DNA of 64,000 nucleotides, taken from NCBI GenBank assembly GCA_949285455.1, contig CASDXP010000003.1:1-64000 (forward strand), in the 5' to 3' direction. This stretch comes from an uncultured bacterium (GTDB taxonomy: Bacteria; Bacillota_I; Bacilli_A; RFN20; CAG-826). Numbering within the stretch: the first letter of the stretch is position 1; every line of letters starts with the position of its first letter. The position numbers and the translations under genes were made by a program. Positions 18,788 through 26,625 of this stretch are shown piece after piece. The notes under the pieces are model-generated. The model saw only the letters and a list, made by a program, of their open reading frames with translations. It searched no databases and was not told the DNA's origin.

Positions 18788-20917
18788 TCATAAAACTACT
18801 TCTTTTTTCTTATGAATTTTCTTCTTGATAAGTAAGACACTATAAATAATTAAGACGACAGCAAGACCTGAATCTGCTAAAACTGCTACCCACATCGGCA
18901 CTAGACTTAGCAAAGATAAAATCATGATGATGACCTTAACAAGTAACGCTACGCTGATATCGACGATAGCTCTAAGTCTCGTCGCCCTAGCGACTTTGAT
19001 TGCATCATTAACGCGTTCTGGGGAATCATCCATGATGACGACATCTGCGTTTTCCACAGTCACATCACTTCCTAAGCCACCCATCGCAATACCGACATTC
19101 GCCCTAGCAATACATGGTGCGTCATTGACCCCATCGCCCATGAAGCCGATGACACGTTTCGGATTATCTTTTATATCATTTTCTAAGATATTCAATTTAT
19201 CATTTGGTAATAATTCTGCATGATATTCATAGATACCAAGTTCTTTAGAAACGCGTTCCGCACTCCCTTTTAAATCACCTGTGAGCATGATGCCTTTAAC
19301 GTAATTATTTTTTAAATTTGTCACGAAATCATATGCATCATTTTTAATCTTATCATCTAAGATGAGATAACCTTTATATTCTTTATTAATAGCTACATAA
19401 ATTAAAGTGCTATACGTTTCGATTAATGGCACGTTCACGCTTTCTTTTTCCATAAGTTTTTTCGAGCCAATTAATACTTCATTTTTCTTATAATTTGCCT
19501 TTAAACCATAACCTGGAATGTCTTCGCTTTTACCTTTAAAATCGCTCTCCACTTTCAAATCAAGAGAATCCACTATCGCTTTACCGATCGGATGGTTCGA
19601 TCTTTTTTCGACACGATAAATCATCTCTAAAAATTCTTTTTCATTCATCTCCACTGCTTCGTAACGTACAAGTGAGAATTTTCCTTGTGTAATCGTACCA
19701 GTCTTATCAAAATACAATCTTTCCATCGAATTCAAAGCATCTAAATAATTCCCACCTTTGATGATGATACCGTTTTTAGAAGCTAAACCGATGCCGGTAA
19801 AATAAGACAAAGGAATGGAGATGACAATTGCGCAAGGACAAGAAATAACTAAGAAATTTAAGGCATTATAAATCCATTGTAGCCAATCACCAGTCGCAGA
19901 TCCACCGACGATTAAAACGAAGACAGCTAAGAAAGCTACACACGGAGTGTACCATTTTGCGAACTTAGAAATAAAACTTTCAGTTTTAGACTTATTTTCT
20001 TGCGAATTAGAAACGAGTTCAATCACTTTGGCAATCGTCGAATCTTCGTAAGCTTTATTAACTTTGACACGCAATTCTCCGCTTTCTAAAATGTATCCGC
20101 TTAACGCCTTCGAACCTTTCTTTAATAAAATTGGATAAGATTCACCTGTTAAAGAGGAAGTGTTAACTCTTCCTTCCCCTTCTTCTACTTCTCCATCACA
20201 CGCGATGGTTTCGCCTACTTTAATTAAGATGATGTCACCAACTTTGACATCCTCCGCGCGTAAAGTCACTAATTTATTATTTCTTAAGACAGTCGCGGTT
20301 TTGGCTCTTAAATCCGTCGCATCGACGATCGCGTTCTTTGAACGATGTAAAGAGATATGTTCGAATAATTCGCCAATTTGGGAAAGGATCATCACTAAAC
20401 AGCCTTCAAAATATTCTTGGATTGCAAACGCCCCAATCGAAGCGATAGACATAAGCAAAGCTTCATCGAAGAAATTTTCTTTGTGAATAATATTTTCTAC
20501 TATTTCCCATAAGACATCGTAACTGATAATAAACCAGCCGATGACGTAAGTGATGATCGGGATAAAATATAAATCTGTACTTTCATAAGTTGGGGTAAGC
20601 CAAAACATCGAAAGAAGTAAAATCGATAAAGAAACGATAATACGAGATATTAGAAATATCTCACTTTTACCAATGACTTTTTCTTTCTTCGATTCTTTCG
20701 AAGATAAATATTCAATTGAACAATCTTTCCCTAAATTTTTTTTAACGTATTTATTTAACTTATTTAAATTCGATAACTTACCTTCGTAAGATAATTTAAG
20801 ATGTTTCGTCTCTTCATCATAATGCGCGTCCGCGACTTTATCTAATTTTAAGAAAGTAGATTCAATCTCTCTAACGTTTATATTATCTACGCCACGCAAA
20901 ATAAATATCTCTTCCAT
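18788..20917 (-). CDS. P1B-type heavy-metal exporting ATPase (Zn/Cd/Pb class)
   Basis: This 709-residue protein is a CadA/ZntA-type efflux ATPase. It shows the membrane metal motif CPC (in VISCPCAIVIS), the phosphorylation site DKTGTITQG, the HP motif (NHPIGKAI) and the hinge GDGVNDAP. The last membrane helices carry the Lys (in LLVKV) and Asp (in VLADSGLAV) typical of the zinc/cadmium/lead subgroup. The N-terminal HMA-like domain (1-70) has no CxxC motif, so it should not bind metal by two cysteines. It starts 4 bp after the ArsR regulator gene and ends at a terminator, forming a two-gene resistance operon inserted among ribosomal genes. Confidence 0.93.
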   Translation of the reverse strand: MEEIFILRGVDNINVREIESTFLKLDKVADAHYDEETKHLKLSYEGKLSNLNKLNKYVKKNLGKDCSIEYLSSKESKKEKVIGKSEIFLISRIIVSLSILLLSMFWLTPTYESTDLYFIPIITYVIGWFIISYDVLWEIVENIIHKENFFDEALLMSIASIGAFAIQEYFEGCLVMILSQIGELFEHISLHRSKNAIVDATDLRAKTATVLRNNKLVTLRAEDVKVGDIILIKVGETIACDGEVEEGEGRVNTSSLTGESYPILLKKGSKALSGYILESGELRVKVNKAYEDSTIAKVIELVSNSQENKSKTESFISKFAKWYTPCVAFLAVFVLIVGGSATGDWLQWIYNALNFLVISCPCAIVISIPLSYFTGIGLASKNGIIIKGGNYLDALNSMERLYFDKTGTITQGKFSLVRYEAVEMNEKEFLEMIYRVEKRSNHPIGKAIVDSLDLKVESDFKGKSEDIPGYGLKANYKKNEVLIGSKKLMEKESVNVPLIETYSTLIYVAINKEYKGYLILDDKIKNDAYDFVTNLKNNYVKGIMLTGDLKGSAERVSKELGIYEYHAELLPNDKLNILENDIKDNPKRVIGFMGDGVNDAPCIARANVGIAMGGLGSDVTVENADVVIMDDSPERVNDAIKVARATRLRAIVDISVALLVKVIIMILSLLSLVPMWVAVLADSGLAVVLIIYSVLLIKKKIHKKKEVVL

Positions 20918-20921
20918 ACAT

Positions 20922-21239
20922 TTATTCCTCGTTGTTCGATTTCTTTTCCATCACGTGTTCATAAACGACTTCAAATAGTTTATTGATATGTTCGTCGTTT
21001 AAACGATAATAGACGCGCGTCTTATCCTTACGGACGCTGACGAGCCGATGATTTCTTAACACTTGCAGTTGATGAGACACTAAGGACTGAGATGCCCCTA
21101 CTATTTCAATTAATTCGCCGACATTTTTTTCGCCGCTTAAAAGAGCGTGTAAAATTTTTAAACGAGTGAAATCGGAAGCAACATTCAATAGTTGTTCCAT
21201 CTCTTCAATCGCTTCATCATCGATAATTTGAGCAATCAT
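20922..21239 (-). CDS. ArsR/SmtB-family metal-sensing repressor (CzrA-like)
   Basis: I start the gene at the ATG at 21239 (105 residues), because a GAGGTG ribosome binding site lies just upstream and any earlier start would overlap the promoter. The winged-helix DNA-binding segment is SQSLVSHQLQVLRNHRLV. The C-terminal helix contains D-x-H-x10-H-x2-E, which is the alpha-5 zinc-sensing site of CzrA/SmtB. The alpha-3 cysteine motif of CadC is absent (NVGEL instead of CxC), so zinc or cobalt sensing is more likely than cadmium/lead sensing. It should repress its own operon through the two TGAA-N6-TTCA sites upstream. Confidence 0.9.
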   Translation of the reverse strand: MIAQIIDDEAIEEMEQLLNVASDFTRLKILHALLSGEKNVGELIEIVGASQSLVSHQLQVLRNHRLVSVRKDKTRVYYRLNDEHINKLFEVVYEHVMEKKSNNEE

Positions 21240-21257
21240 AATTTTCACCTCGACAAT

Positions 21258-21287
21258 ATTATATGAACGTATATTCATATTTGTCAA
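21258..21287 (-). promoter_or_regulatory. Promoter of the metal-efflux operon
   Basis: On the minus strand a perfect TTGACA (21282-21287) and a perfect TATAAT (21258-21263) are 18 bp apart. Transcription should start near 21251, so the mRNA begins almost at the ribosome binding site of the regulator gene. Confidence 0.8.
21264..21277. promoter_or_regulatory. ArsR-type operator 1, inside the promoter spacer
   Basis: TGAACGTATATTCA has the TGAA-N6-TTCA form of CzrA/SmtB operators. It lies between the -35 and -10 boxes of the operon it should control, a position at which a bound repressor blocks polymerase. Confidence 0.75.
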
Positions 21288-21295
21288 CATAAAAA

Positions 21296-21309
21296 TGAAT
21301 GATTATTCA
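21296..21309. promoter_or_regulatory. ArsR-type operator 2, upstream of the -35 box
   Basis: TGAATGATTATTCA is a second TGAA-N6-TTCA site. Its centre is 32 bp from that of operator 1, about three helical turns, so two repressor dimers could sit on the same face of the DNA. Confidence 0.65.
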
Positions 21310-21326
21310 TATTCAATATTAAAGTA

Positions 21327-21360
21327 AGAAAAAACCTTTAGGTTTATCTTTCCTAAAGGC
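21327..21360 (-). terminator. Terminator after nusG
   Basis: On the minus strand CCTTTAGG and CCTAAAGG form a perfect 8-bp stem followed by a T-run. It ends the rpmG-secE-nusG transcript, which in most Firmicutes would continue into rplK. Confidence 0.88.
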
Positions 21361-21369
21361 CTTCATTTT

Positions 21370-21930
21370 TTAAATTTTTTCAATTTCTGAGAAATCGACA
21401 TCGACTGGTGTCACACGACCGAAGAAGATTGTTTCCACTCTCACTTGGCCTGTCTCACGATCGATGCTCGTAATCTTACCTTCCGTACCTTCTAAGGCGC
21501 CATGGATTACTTTCACATTATCACCGACATTGTAACGATCATACATCGCACTATCGACCATACCCATACGTTTAAGTACTGGTTCAATTTGTTCAGGTGG
21601 AACTGGGAATGGTTTTGCGCCGCCACCAGATGAACCGACAAAGCCCGTCACTCCAGGAGTGTTTCTTACCATGTACCACGCTTCATCTGTCATGATCATT
21701 TCGATGAAGACGTAACAAGGATATAAATTTTTCTTTTTCATTTGGTCAGTCGGAACACCATCTTTTAAGACAGGTTCTTCTTGCGTCGCAACGATGATAC
21801 GATAGATGAATGGTTGAAGGTTAAATGATTCTCTTCTTTTCTCTAACGCATCCGCGACTTTTTCTTCGTTTCCGCTATAGGTAGAAACGACGTACCACGC
21901 CTTCTCACCTAATTTCTTTTCTTCTTCCAT
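21370..21930 (-). CDS. nusG: Transcription termination/antitermination factor NusG
   Basis: The 186-residue NusG has the N-terminal NGN domain (KAWYVVSTYSGNEEKVADAL) and a C-terminal KOW domain with VGDNVKVIHGALEGTEGKI. It binds RNA polymerase and couples transcription to translation or Rho. I use the ATG at 21930, with GGAGG 8 bp upstream, rather than the preceding TTG. It follows secE by 4 bp and ends at a terminator. Confidence 0.97.
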   Translation of the reverse strand: MEEEKKLGEKAWYVVSTYSGNEEKVADALEKRRESFNLQPFIYRIIVATQEEPVLKDGVPTDQMKKKNLYPCYVFIEMIMTDEAWYMVRNTPGVTGFVGSSGGGAKPFPVPPEQIEPVLKRMGMVDSAMYDRYNVGDNVKVIHGALEGTEGKITSIDRETGQVRVETIFFGRVTPVDVDFSEIEKI

Positions 21931-21934
21931 CAAA

Positions 21935-22135
21935 TTAACCTCCTATGCTTGAAAAAGCATTGTGAAGTTGTTGGATGAGAGTGCCGGAAGCTAAATCTTC
22001 AAGCATCAAGAATAAGGCGGTGAAAATAGCGATGAGAAGTACGACACCAAGAGCAGGTAATAATTGTTCGCGGTTTGGCCAACGTACTCTCGCACCTTCT
22101 CTTACGACTTCCTTGAAATATTTTCTAATACCCAT
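21935..22135 (-). CDS. secE: Preprotein translocase subunit SecE
   Basis: This is a 66-residue, single-membrane-helix SecE of the short Gram-positive type. The conserved cytoplasmic amphipathic stretch KYFKEVVREGARVRWPNREQ precedes a membrane segment at about 29-49. The ATG at 22135 has AGGAG 8 bp upstream; the GTG nine bases earlier lies on top of that ribosome binding site and is rejected. It acts with SecY (50966-52345) in the translocon. Confidence 0.95.
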   Translation of the reverse strand: MGIRKYFKEVVREGARVRWPNREQLLPALGVVLLIAIFTALFLMLEDLASGTLIQQLHNAFSSIGG

Positions 22136-22146
22136 ATTTCTCACTC

Positions 22147-22293
22147 CTATCGACTTTCTTTATGTATCGTCATCTTATTACAATGAGAACAATACTTTTT
22201 TAACGTGAGTCTATCTTTTACATTTTGGGATTTGTGAACGGAGTAATTTCTGCTACCGCATTCTTCACAGATCATCATCACTTTTCCACGCAT
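22147..22293 (-). CDS. rpmG: 50S ribosomal protein L33, zinc-binding (C+) form
   Basis: The 48-residue protein begins MRGKVMMICEECGS and has both CxxC pairs (CEEC and CSHC) of the zinc-containing L33 form, with the L33 pattern NYSVHKSQNVKDRLTLKKYC between them. Its place before secE-nusG is the conserved one. No strong ribosome binding site precedes the ATG at 22293; the ATG codons at residues 6-7 are possible alternatives. Confidence 0.9.
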   Translation of the reverse strand: MRGKVMMICEECGSRNYSVHKSQNVKDRLTLKKYCSHCNKMTIHKESR

Positions 22294-22398
22294 ATAAAAT
22301 GTACTCGCTACAAGAATATACCACAAGCAAAAAATAATTGTCAATTTATAAATTGAAAATAGATGCTTTTAATTGGATTAATTCAGAAGAAAATACAC

Positions 22399-23007
22399 CT
22401 AAGCAATTTGAGCAATATCTTCTAATTTTTTATAACGTTCCTTCAACTTTTTTATGATGCTTCTAACTTTCTTTGCACTCATCTTTAAAGCTTCTGCAAT
22501 TTCGACGCTTCGATAACCATCTAAATAATACATTAGTATCTCTTTTTCTAAACGAGAAAAGATGCCTTTTTCATTTAAAGTTAAGTTTAAAAAGTTCACG
22601 CTATTGAAGTGATCTTTAAAATCATCATCGACGTAGATTAAATCGTGAAAAGTTTTACTTTCATATTCATCAAATATCTTTTGATCTAGCGAGAGCATGA
22701 CGTAATTATGTTCGACGCTTTTCGAACTCTTCTTCGCTCTTAAAATGTTGAAAAAATGGCTTCTTAATACTTTGATAAAATAAGGATAAAGATAACCACT
22801 ATGGAAGTCAAAACGCGATATAGAAACGAAGAACGCTTGTCTTAAAGTCGACGCTAATTCATCGCTTGAAACTAAATTATTTAAATCATTAAAATTTTGT
22901 CTTAAATAGCTATAACCATATGCAATGTAACGTAAGTAAAGCACATTAAAAGCATCTTGTCTGTTCTTCCTAGTTAGGAAGAGCAAATATTCATCATTTA
23001 GGAACAT
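22399..23007 (-). CDS. Sigma-70-family factor, SigH-like by position
   Basis: This 202-residue protein has a region-2-like helix set (about 10-95, LRQAFFVSISRFDFHSGYL) and a C-terminal region-4-like helix-turn-helix (LDGYRSVEIAEALKMSAKKV, about 165-185). It occupies the place of sigH between rlmB and rpmG, as in Bacillus. The sequence is clearly diverged from the sporulation sigma-H, so its promoters and function cannot be assumed. It is probably an alternative sigma factor. The ATG has an AGAGG ribosome binding site. Confidence 0.75.
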   Translation of the reverse strand: MFLNDEYLLFLTRKNRQDAFNVLYLRYIAYGYSYLRQNFNDLNNLVSSDELASTLRQAFFVSISRFDFHSGYLYPYFIKVLRSHFFNILRAKKSSKSVEHNYVMLSLDQKIFDEYESKTFHDLIYVDDDFKDHFNSVNFLNLTLNEKGIFSRLEKEILMYYLDGYRSVEIAEALKMSAKKVRSIIKKLKERYKKLEDIAQIA

Positions 23008-23018
23008 AAAACCTCTTT

Positions 23019-23732
23019 CTAATGGGAAAGAAAGTGTGAAATATAAGATAATAAGACGCTTGTCGCACTCGCGACATTAAGACAAGGAAGTGGTCCATTT
23101 AACGGGATTTTGATGCTAAAATCGGCTTTTCGCATCGTAAGATGTGCAATGCCCTTACCTTCGTTTCCAACAATTAAGGCAACTTTATTTGGATAATCAA
23201 TTTCATACATTGATGTCGCCCCGTGATCGCTAGAAGCGAAAACCCAAAAACCATCTTCTTTTAATATATCGATTGTTTGATTAATATTTTTCACTTGGCA
23301 AATTTTTAAATGTTCCATCGCCCCTGCACTCACTTTGTAGACGACGTTAGTAATCGGAGCTTGTCTATCCGCTCTTAAGATGATCGATCTAACATTAAAA
23401 GCCGCCGCACTACGAAAAATCGCACCGAGATTATAAGGGTCTAAAATACCATCTAAGATAAGGACGATCGATGTCGATTCATCCTTAAGTTCATCACGCA
23501 ATTTGGTAAGAGGATAAAAATTATATTCTTTTAATTTGATGACGATACCTTGATGGACGTGATTTTCACTTAAACTATCTAATATTTTATCTTCTACTAC
23601 TTGATATTTTAGATGACCAAGTTTACTTTCATATAATTTAAGAACGCGTTGGTTAAGAAAAACTTCGAGAATTTGACTCTCGTTACGCAAAGCTTCTTCA
23701 CAAGCTTTTTTCCCATAGATATATATTGACAT
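23019..23732 (-). CDS. rlmB: 23S rRNA (guanosine-2'-O)-methyltransferase RlmB/TrmH family
   Basis: The protein of about 237 residues is a SPOUT methyltransferase. An N-terminal rRNA-binding domain (MSIYIYGKKACEEAL onward) is followed by the knotted catalytic domain with motif 1 (DGILDPYNLGAIFRSAAAF), motif 2 (VALIVGNEGKGI) and motif 3 (IPLNGPLPCLNVASATSVLL). I take the ATG at 23732, preceded by AAAGGA. In Firmicutes this gene sits between cysS-mrnC and sigH, as it nearly does here. Confidence 0.92.
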   Translation of the reverse strand: MSIYIYGKKACEEALRNESQILEVFLNQRVLKLYESKLGHLKYQVVEDKILDSLSENHVHQGIVIKLKEYNFYPLTKLRDELKDESTSIVLILDGILDPYNLGAIFRSAAAFNVRSIILRADRQAPITNVVYKVSAGAMEHLKICQVKNINQTIDILKEDGFWVFASSDHGATSMYEIDYPNKVALIVGNEGKGIAHLTMRKADFSIKIPLNGPLPCLNVASATSVLLSYISHFLSH

Positions 23733-23763
23733 AAAATCAAGTCCTTTTGGTCTCAAATTTTAT

Positions 23764-24525
23764 TTAAATTAAGCCGGTAGAAATATGCAATTCAAGAGGT
23801 TTGATAGCTTGTCTTAATTCGTCGACGAAAGCCGTCATCGAAGCTTTAGAAACTTTTGAACAACGAATGTTCACTCTTAAAGCTTCTTGTCCATCGATTT
23901 GTACGATTTGTGAATCGACATCGCGAATGTTCACACCAAACCTTGAACCGATGGAAATAAGTTCTTTAATGAAAGGTGTACCAGCATTCACCACTAGGGT
24001 GATAATAGGATTTTTTCTTGCAGCGAATCTTTCAAATTTACGTAACATCGTCAATATACTTAAAGCGATGATCGTCGCTAAAGTGGCGATAACTAAATTT
24101 CCACTACCGCAAGCAAGACCGACAGCCATCGAAAGCCATAGAGTCGTCGCAGTCGTTAAACCTTTCACACTAATACCAGTTTGAATGATCGTTCCAGCCC
24201 CTAAGAAACCGATGCCAGCAATTACTTGAGCAGCAAGCCTTGCGGGATCCCTATTAGCGAAAGCTTCATTTCCAGGCATGACATTGAAGCCATAGATAGA
24301 AATGATCATGATGATACATGAACCAAGGGAAACGAGAATATGCGTTCTTAAGCCTGCTGCGTGGCCGTTATATTCTCTTTCGAATCCGATGAGGCCTGAA
24401 AGAATAATTGTCATCAAGATACAAAGAAAACATAAGACTAAATTTCCGATCCAAGGATCCGCACCAGTATTAAAACTGCTATTGAACCATTGGACGATAA
24501 TGTTATCAACTGTATCAATGCTCAT
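23764..24525 (-). CDS. MgtC/SapB family membrane protein
   Basis: The 253-residue protein has the MgtC signature in the order LSGLIGFEREYNGHAAGLRT, VAGIGFLGAGTI-like (QVIAGIGFLGAGTIIQTG) and TTATTLWLSMAVGLACG, with four to five membrane helices up to about residue 165. A C-terminal ACT-like cytoplasmic domain follows. Family members are linked to growth at low magnesium and to membrane energetics. It lies between cysS and rlmB, where Firmicutes usually carry mrnC (Mini-RNase III). A GAGG ribosome binding site precedes the ATG. Confidence 0.9.
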   Translation of the reverse strand: MSIDTVDNIIVQWFNSSFNTGADPWIGNLVLCFLCILMTIILSGLIGFEREYNGHAAGLRTHILVSLGSCIIMIISIYGFNVMPGNEAFANRDPARLAAQVIAGIGFLGAGTIIQTGISVKGLTTATTLWLSMAVGLACGSGNLVIATLATIIALSILTMLRKFERFAARKNPIITLVVNAGTPFIKELISIGSRFGVNIRDVDSQIVQIDGQEALRVNIRCSKVSKASMTAFVDELRQAIKPLELHISTGLI

Positions 24526-24540
24526 AATTTTAACCTCTTA

Positions 24541-25890
24541 TCAATAAAGGCCTCTTTTTAAAAGTTCAGCCCTCAAAGCATCGCTCTTAGCAAAATCTTT
24601 ATTCTTTTTTGCCGTTATATAACTATTATATAGTAATTTATCTTCGTTGGAAACATTAGGTGCCTTCATAGCGTAACCTAAGATATCTAACATCGTCTTA
24701 AATTTAGCATAATAATTTTTTAAAGTAGCGATATCATCCATTCCTCTATGTAGATAAGTATTAATTTCTTTCGTCAAATCGAAGATAGCTTTATAAGCAT
24801 TCGGTGTATTTAAATCATCTTTTAAAGCATCGACAAAAGAGACGATATCTTCACTTTTTTGATAACTCAAATCATCATCTAAAAATGACAATCTTAAAGA
24901 CAATGCATGATAAGTATTATCGATCTTTTCAAAATTGTTTTTAGCGTTCATTAAATTAGTGTCGTTAAAACTAATTGGAGCTCTATAAGAACTAGAAAGA
25001 ATAAACGTTCTTAAAACGTTTGGTTCATATTGTTTTAAAGCATCAGAAATAGTGATGACATTGCCTAAAGATTTGGACATCTTTTCATCATTACCAAAGG
25101 TAATAAAGCCATTATGCATCCAGTAATTAGCAAGATGATGAGAATGCATCGCTAGCGCTTGCGCCATCTCGTTATCGTGATGAGGAAATTTTAAATCGAA
25201 ACCACCACCATGGATATCGATTAAACCATCTTGAGCCTTAAAAATTTCATCGATGAAGACGACGCATTCCGTGTGCCATCCAGGTCGACCTTTGGACCAA
25301 GGTGAAGACCAATTAAAATTTTCATCAGTCTTCTTCCACAAAGCGAAATCTAAAGGTGACTTTTTCTTCTCGTTAATTTCTATTCTTGCTCCAGCGATCA
25401 AATCTTCTTTTTTCATCTTCGATAGTAGAAGATAATCTTCAATTTTATCGACGGAAAAATAGACGTCGCCATCGCTTACGTAAGCGTAGCCTTTCTCGAT
25501 CAATTTTTCGATGTAAGCGATAATATCTTCGATATGTTCGCTCACTTTAGGGGTAAAAGTTGGAGGTAAGATATTCATCTTCTCACGCATCTTTTTAAAT
25601 TCATCAATATAAAAAGAAGAAAGTTTTAAAGGTTCGACGTTCAATTCTTTCGCACGGTTGATAATCTTATCATCCACATCCGTATAATTTGAAACGTAAG
25701 TTACTTCGTTTCCTAAATAAGTCAAAAGACGATAGAGAACATCGAAGACGATAGGTGGTCTTAAATTGCCAATATGTGGTTCGTTATACACTGTTGGACC
25801 GCAGACGTAAAGCGAAACTTTTCCTTCTTTCAAAGGAACAAATTTTTCTTTTTCATTGGAGATGGAATTATATAAATAAATATCTTTCAT
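24541..25890 (-). CDS. cysS: Cysteinyl-tRNA synthetase
   Basis: The 449-residue class I synthetase has the CGPTVYNEPHIGN start (zinc ligand Cys30, HIGN at 39-42), the further zinc ligands in the HTECVVF and HHDNEMAQ stretches, and the KMSKS loop (DEKMSKSLGN). It charges tRNA-Cys. The length is normal. The ATG has no ribosome binding site and lies 9 bp after a TAAAAT box that is spaced 16 bp from TTACAT, so a very short leader is likely. I see no T-box element upstream. Confidence 0.97.
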   Translation of the reverse strand: MKDIYLYNSISNEKEKFVPLKEGKVSLYVCGPTVYNEPHIGNLRPPIVFDVLYRLLTYLGNEVTYVSNYTDVDDKIINRAKELNVEPLKLSSFYIDEFKKMREKMNILPPTFTPKVSEHIEDIIAYIEKLIEKGYAYVSDGDVYFSVDKIEDYLLLSKMKKEDLIAGARIEINEKKKSPLDFALWKKTDENFNWSSPWSKGRPGWHTECVVFIDEIFKAQDGLIDIHGGGFDLKFPHHDNEMAQALAMHSHHLANYWMHNGFITFGNDEKMSKSLGNVITISDALKQYEPNVLRTFILSSSYRAPISFNDTNLMNAKNNFEKIDNTYHALSLRLSFLDDDLSYQKSEDIVSFVDALKDDLNTPNAYKAIFDLTKEINTYLHRGMDDIATLKNYYAKFKTMLDILGYAMKAPNVSNEDKLLYNSYITAKKNKDFAKSDALRAELLKRGLY

Positions 25891-25899
25891 AGTATCTAT

Positions 25900-25927
25900 A
25901 TTTTAGCGAAATTAGTAATAAATGTAA
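25900..25927 (-). promoter_or_regulatory. Possible cysS promoter placed very close to the start codon
   Basis: On the minus strand TTACAT (25922-25927) and TAAAAT (25900-25905) are 16 bp apart. The start codon follows 9 bp after the -10 box, implying a leader of only a few nucleotides. Confidence 0.4.
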
Positions 25928-25928
25928 T

Positions 25929-26621
25929 TTATTTTGCGAGGACGTAAGAATTGATGTAATCGATGACTTGTGGAAGTTTATCCATCTTAGTGATGAAAAA
26001 AGTATTATCTAAAACATCAAGATTTTGTTTGCTTTCATAACCATACATCACCATACATAAATGCATGTTCACGTTCCTTGCAAACTTATAATCCACGAGC
26101 GAATCGCCGACGTAGAGACATTCTTCTTCTTTTAAAGAATACTTCTCTTTTAAAGGCAAAAAACATAGTGGATCAGGTTTTTTATGTTCTTCACCCGTAT
26201 AGCCAACAAAATCTAAGATGAGCGAATCGCTAAAATACTTAGTCACTGCTCTAGATAAGATTCTCATTGGCTTATTAGAAAGAATGAAACAATTAATGCC
26301 TCTTCTTTTAAGTTCTAATAAAGTATCGATAACGCAAGGATAAGGTTTAGTTAAAGTGTTAGATTTTTCTTCATAAATTCGATAGAAAGTTTTCCTAAAT
26401 TCTTCTCTTAATTGTTCGTCTTTTACATCGAGAATTTCTAAAGCTCTATTCACTAGAACATTTTGCCCATTTCCATATAAAAACACGCCATCAGATTTTT
26501 TGAACTGGTGCATTCTTCTTTTAGGAAAGATGCTCTTAGTCGTCAAATTAAGTGCCAAAAGCATATCGTTCATCGTATCAAGAAGTGTTCCATCTAAATC
26601 GAAGATGACGTGTTTAATCAT
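25929..26621 (-). CDS. HAD-superfamily phosphatase (phosphoglycolate phosphatase-like)
   Basis: The 230-residue protein begins with the HAD motif I, FDLDGTLLD (nucleophile Asp8, Asp10). It has motif II around ILSNKPMR and motif IV in VGDSLVDYKFARN, with a helical cap between motifs I and II of the Gph/YieH type. It probably dephosphorylates a small phosphorylated metabolite; the substrate cannot be read. It starts 5 bp after hydA, so it is the last gene of the hydrogenase transcript. Confidence 0.85.
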   Translation of the reverse strand: MIKHVIFDLDGTLLDTMNDMLLALNLTTKSIFPKRRMHQFKKSDGVFLYGNGQNVLVNRALEILDVKDEQLREEFRKTFYRIYEEKSNTLTKPYPCVIDTLLELKRRGINCFILSNKPMRILSRAVTKYFSDSLILDFVGYTGEEHKKPDPLCFLPLKEKYSLKEEECLYVGDSLVDYKFARNVNMHLCMVMYGYESKQNLDVLDNTFFITKMDKLPQVIDYINSYVLAK

Positions 26622-26625
26622 ACTT

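Noticed and set aside
21240-21290. A longer start for the ArsR regulator
   Set aside because: It would begin at the promoter and code through the operator, upstream of the predicted transcription start.
25891-25928. T-box riboswitch ahead of cysS
   Set aside because: The space is only 38 bp, has no specifier or T-box sequence and no terminator.
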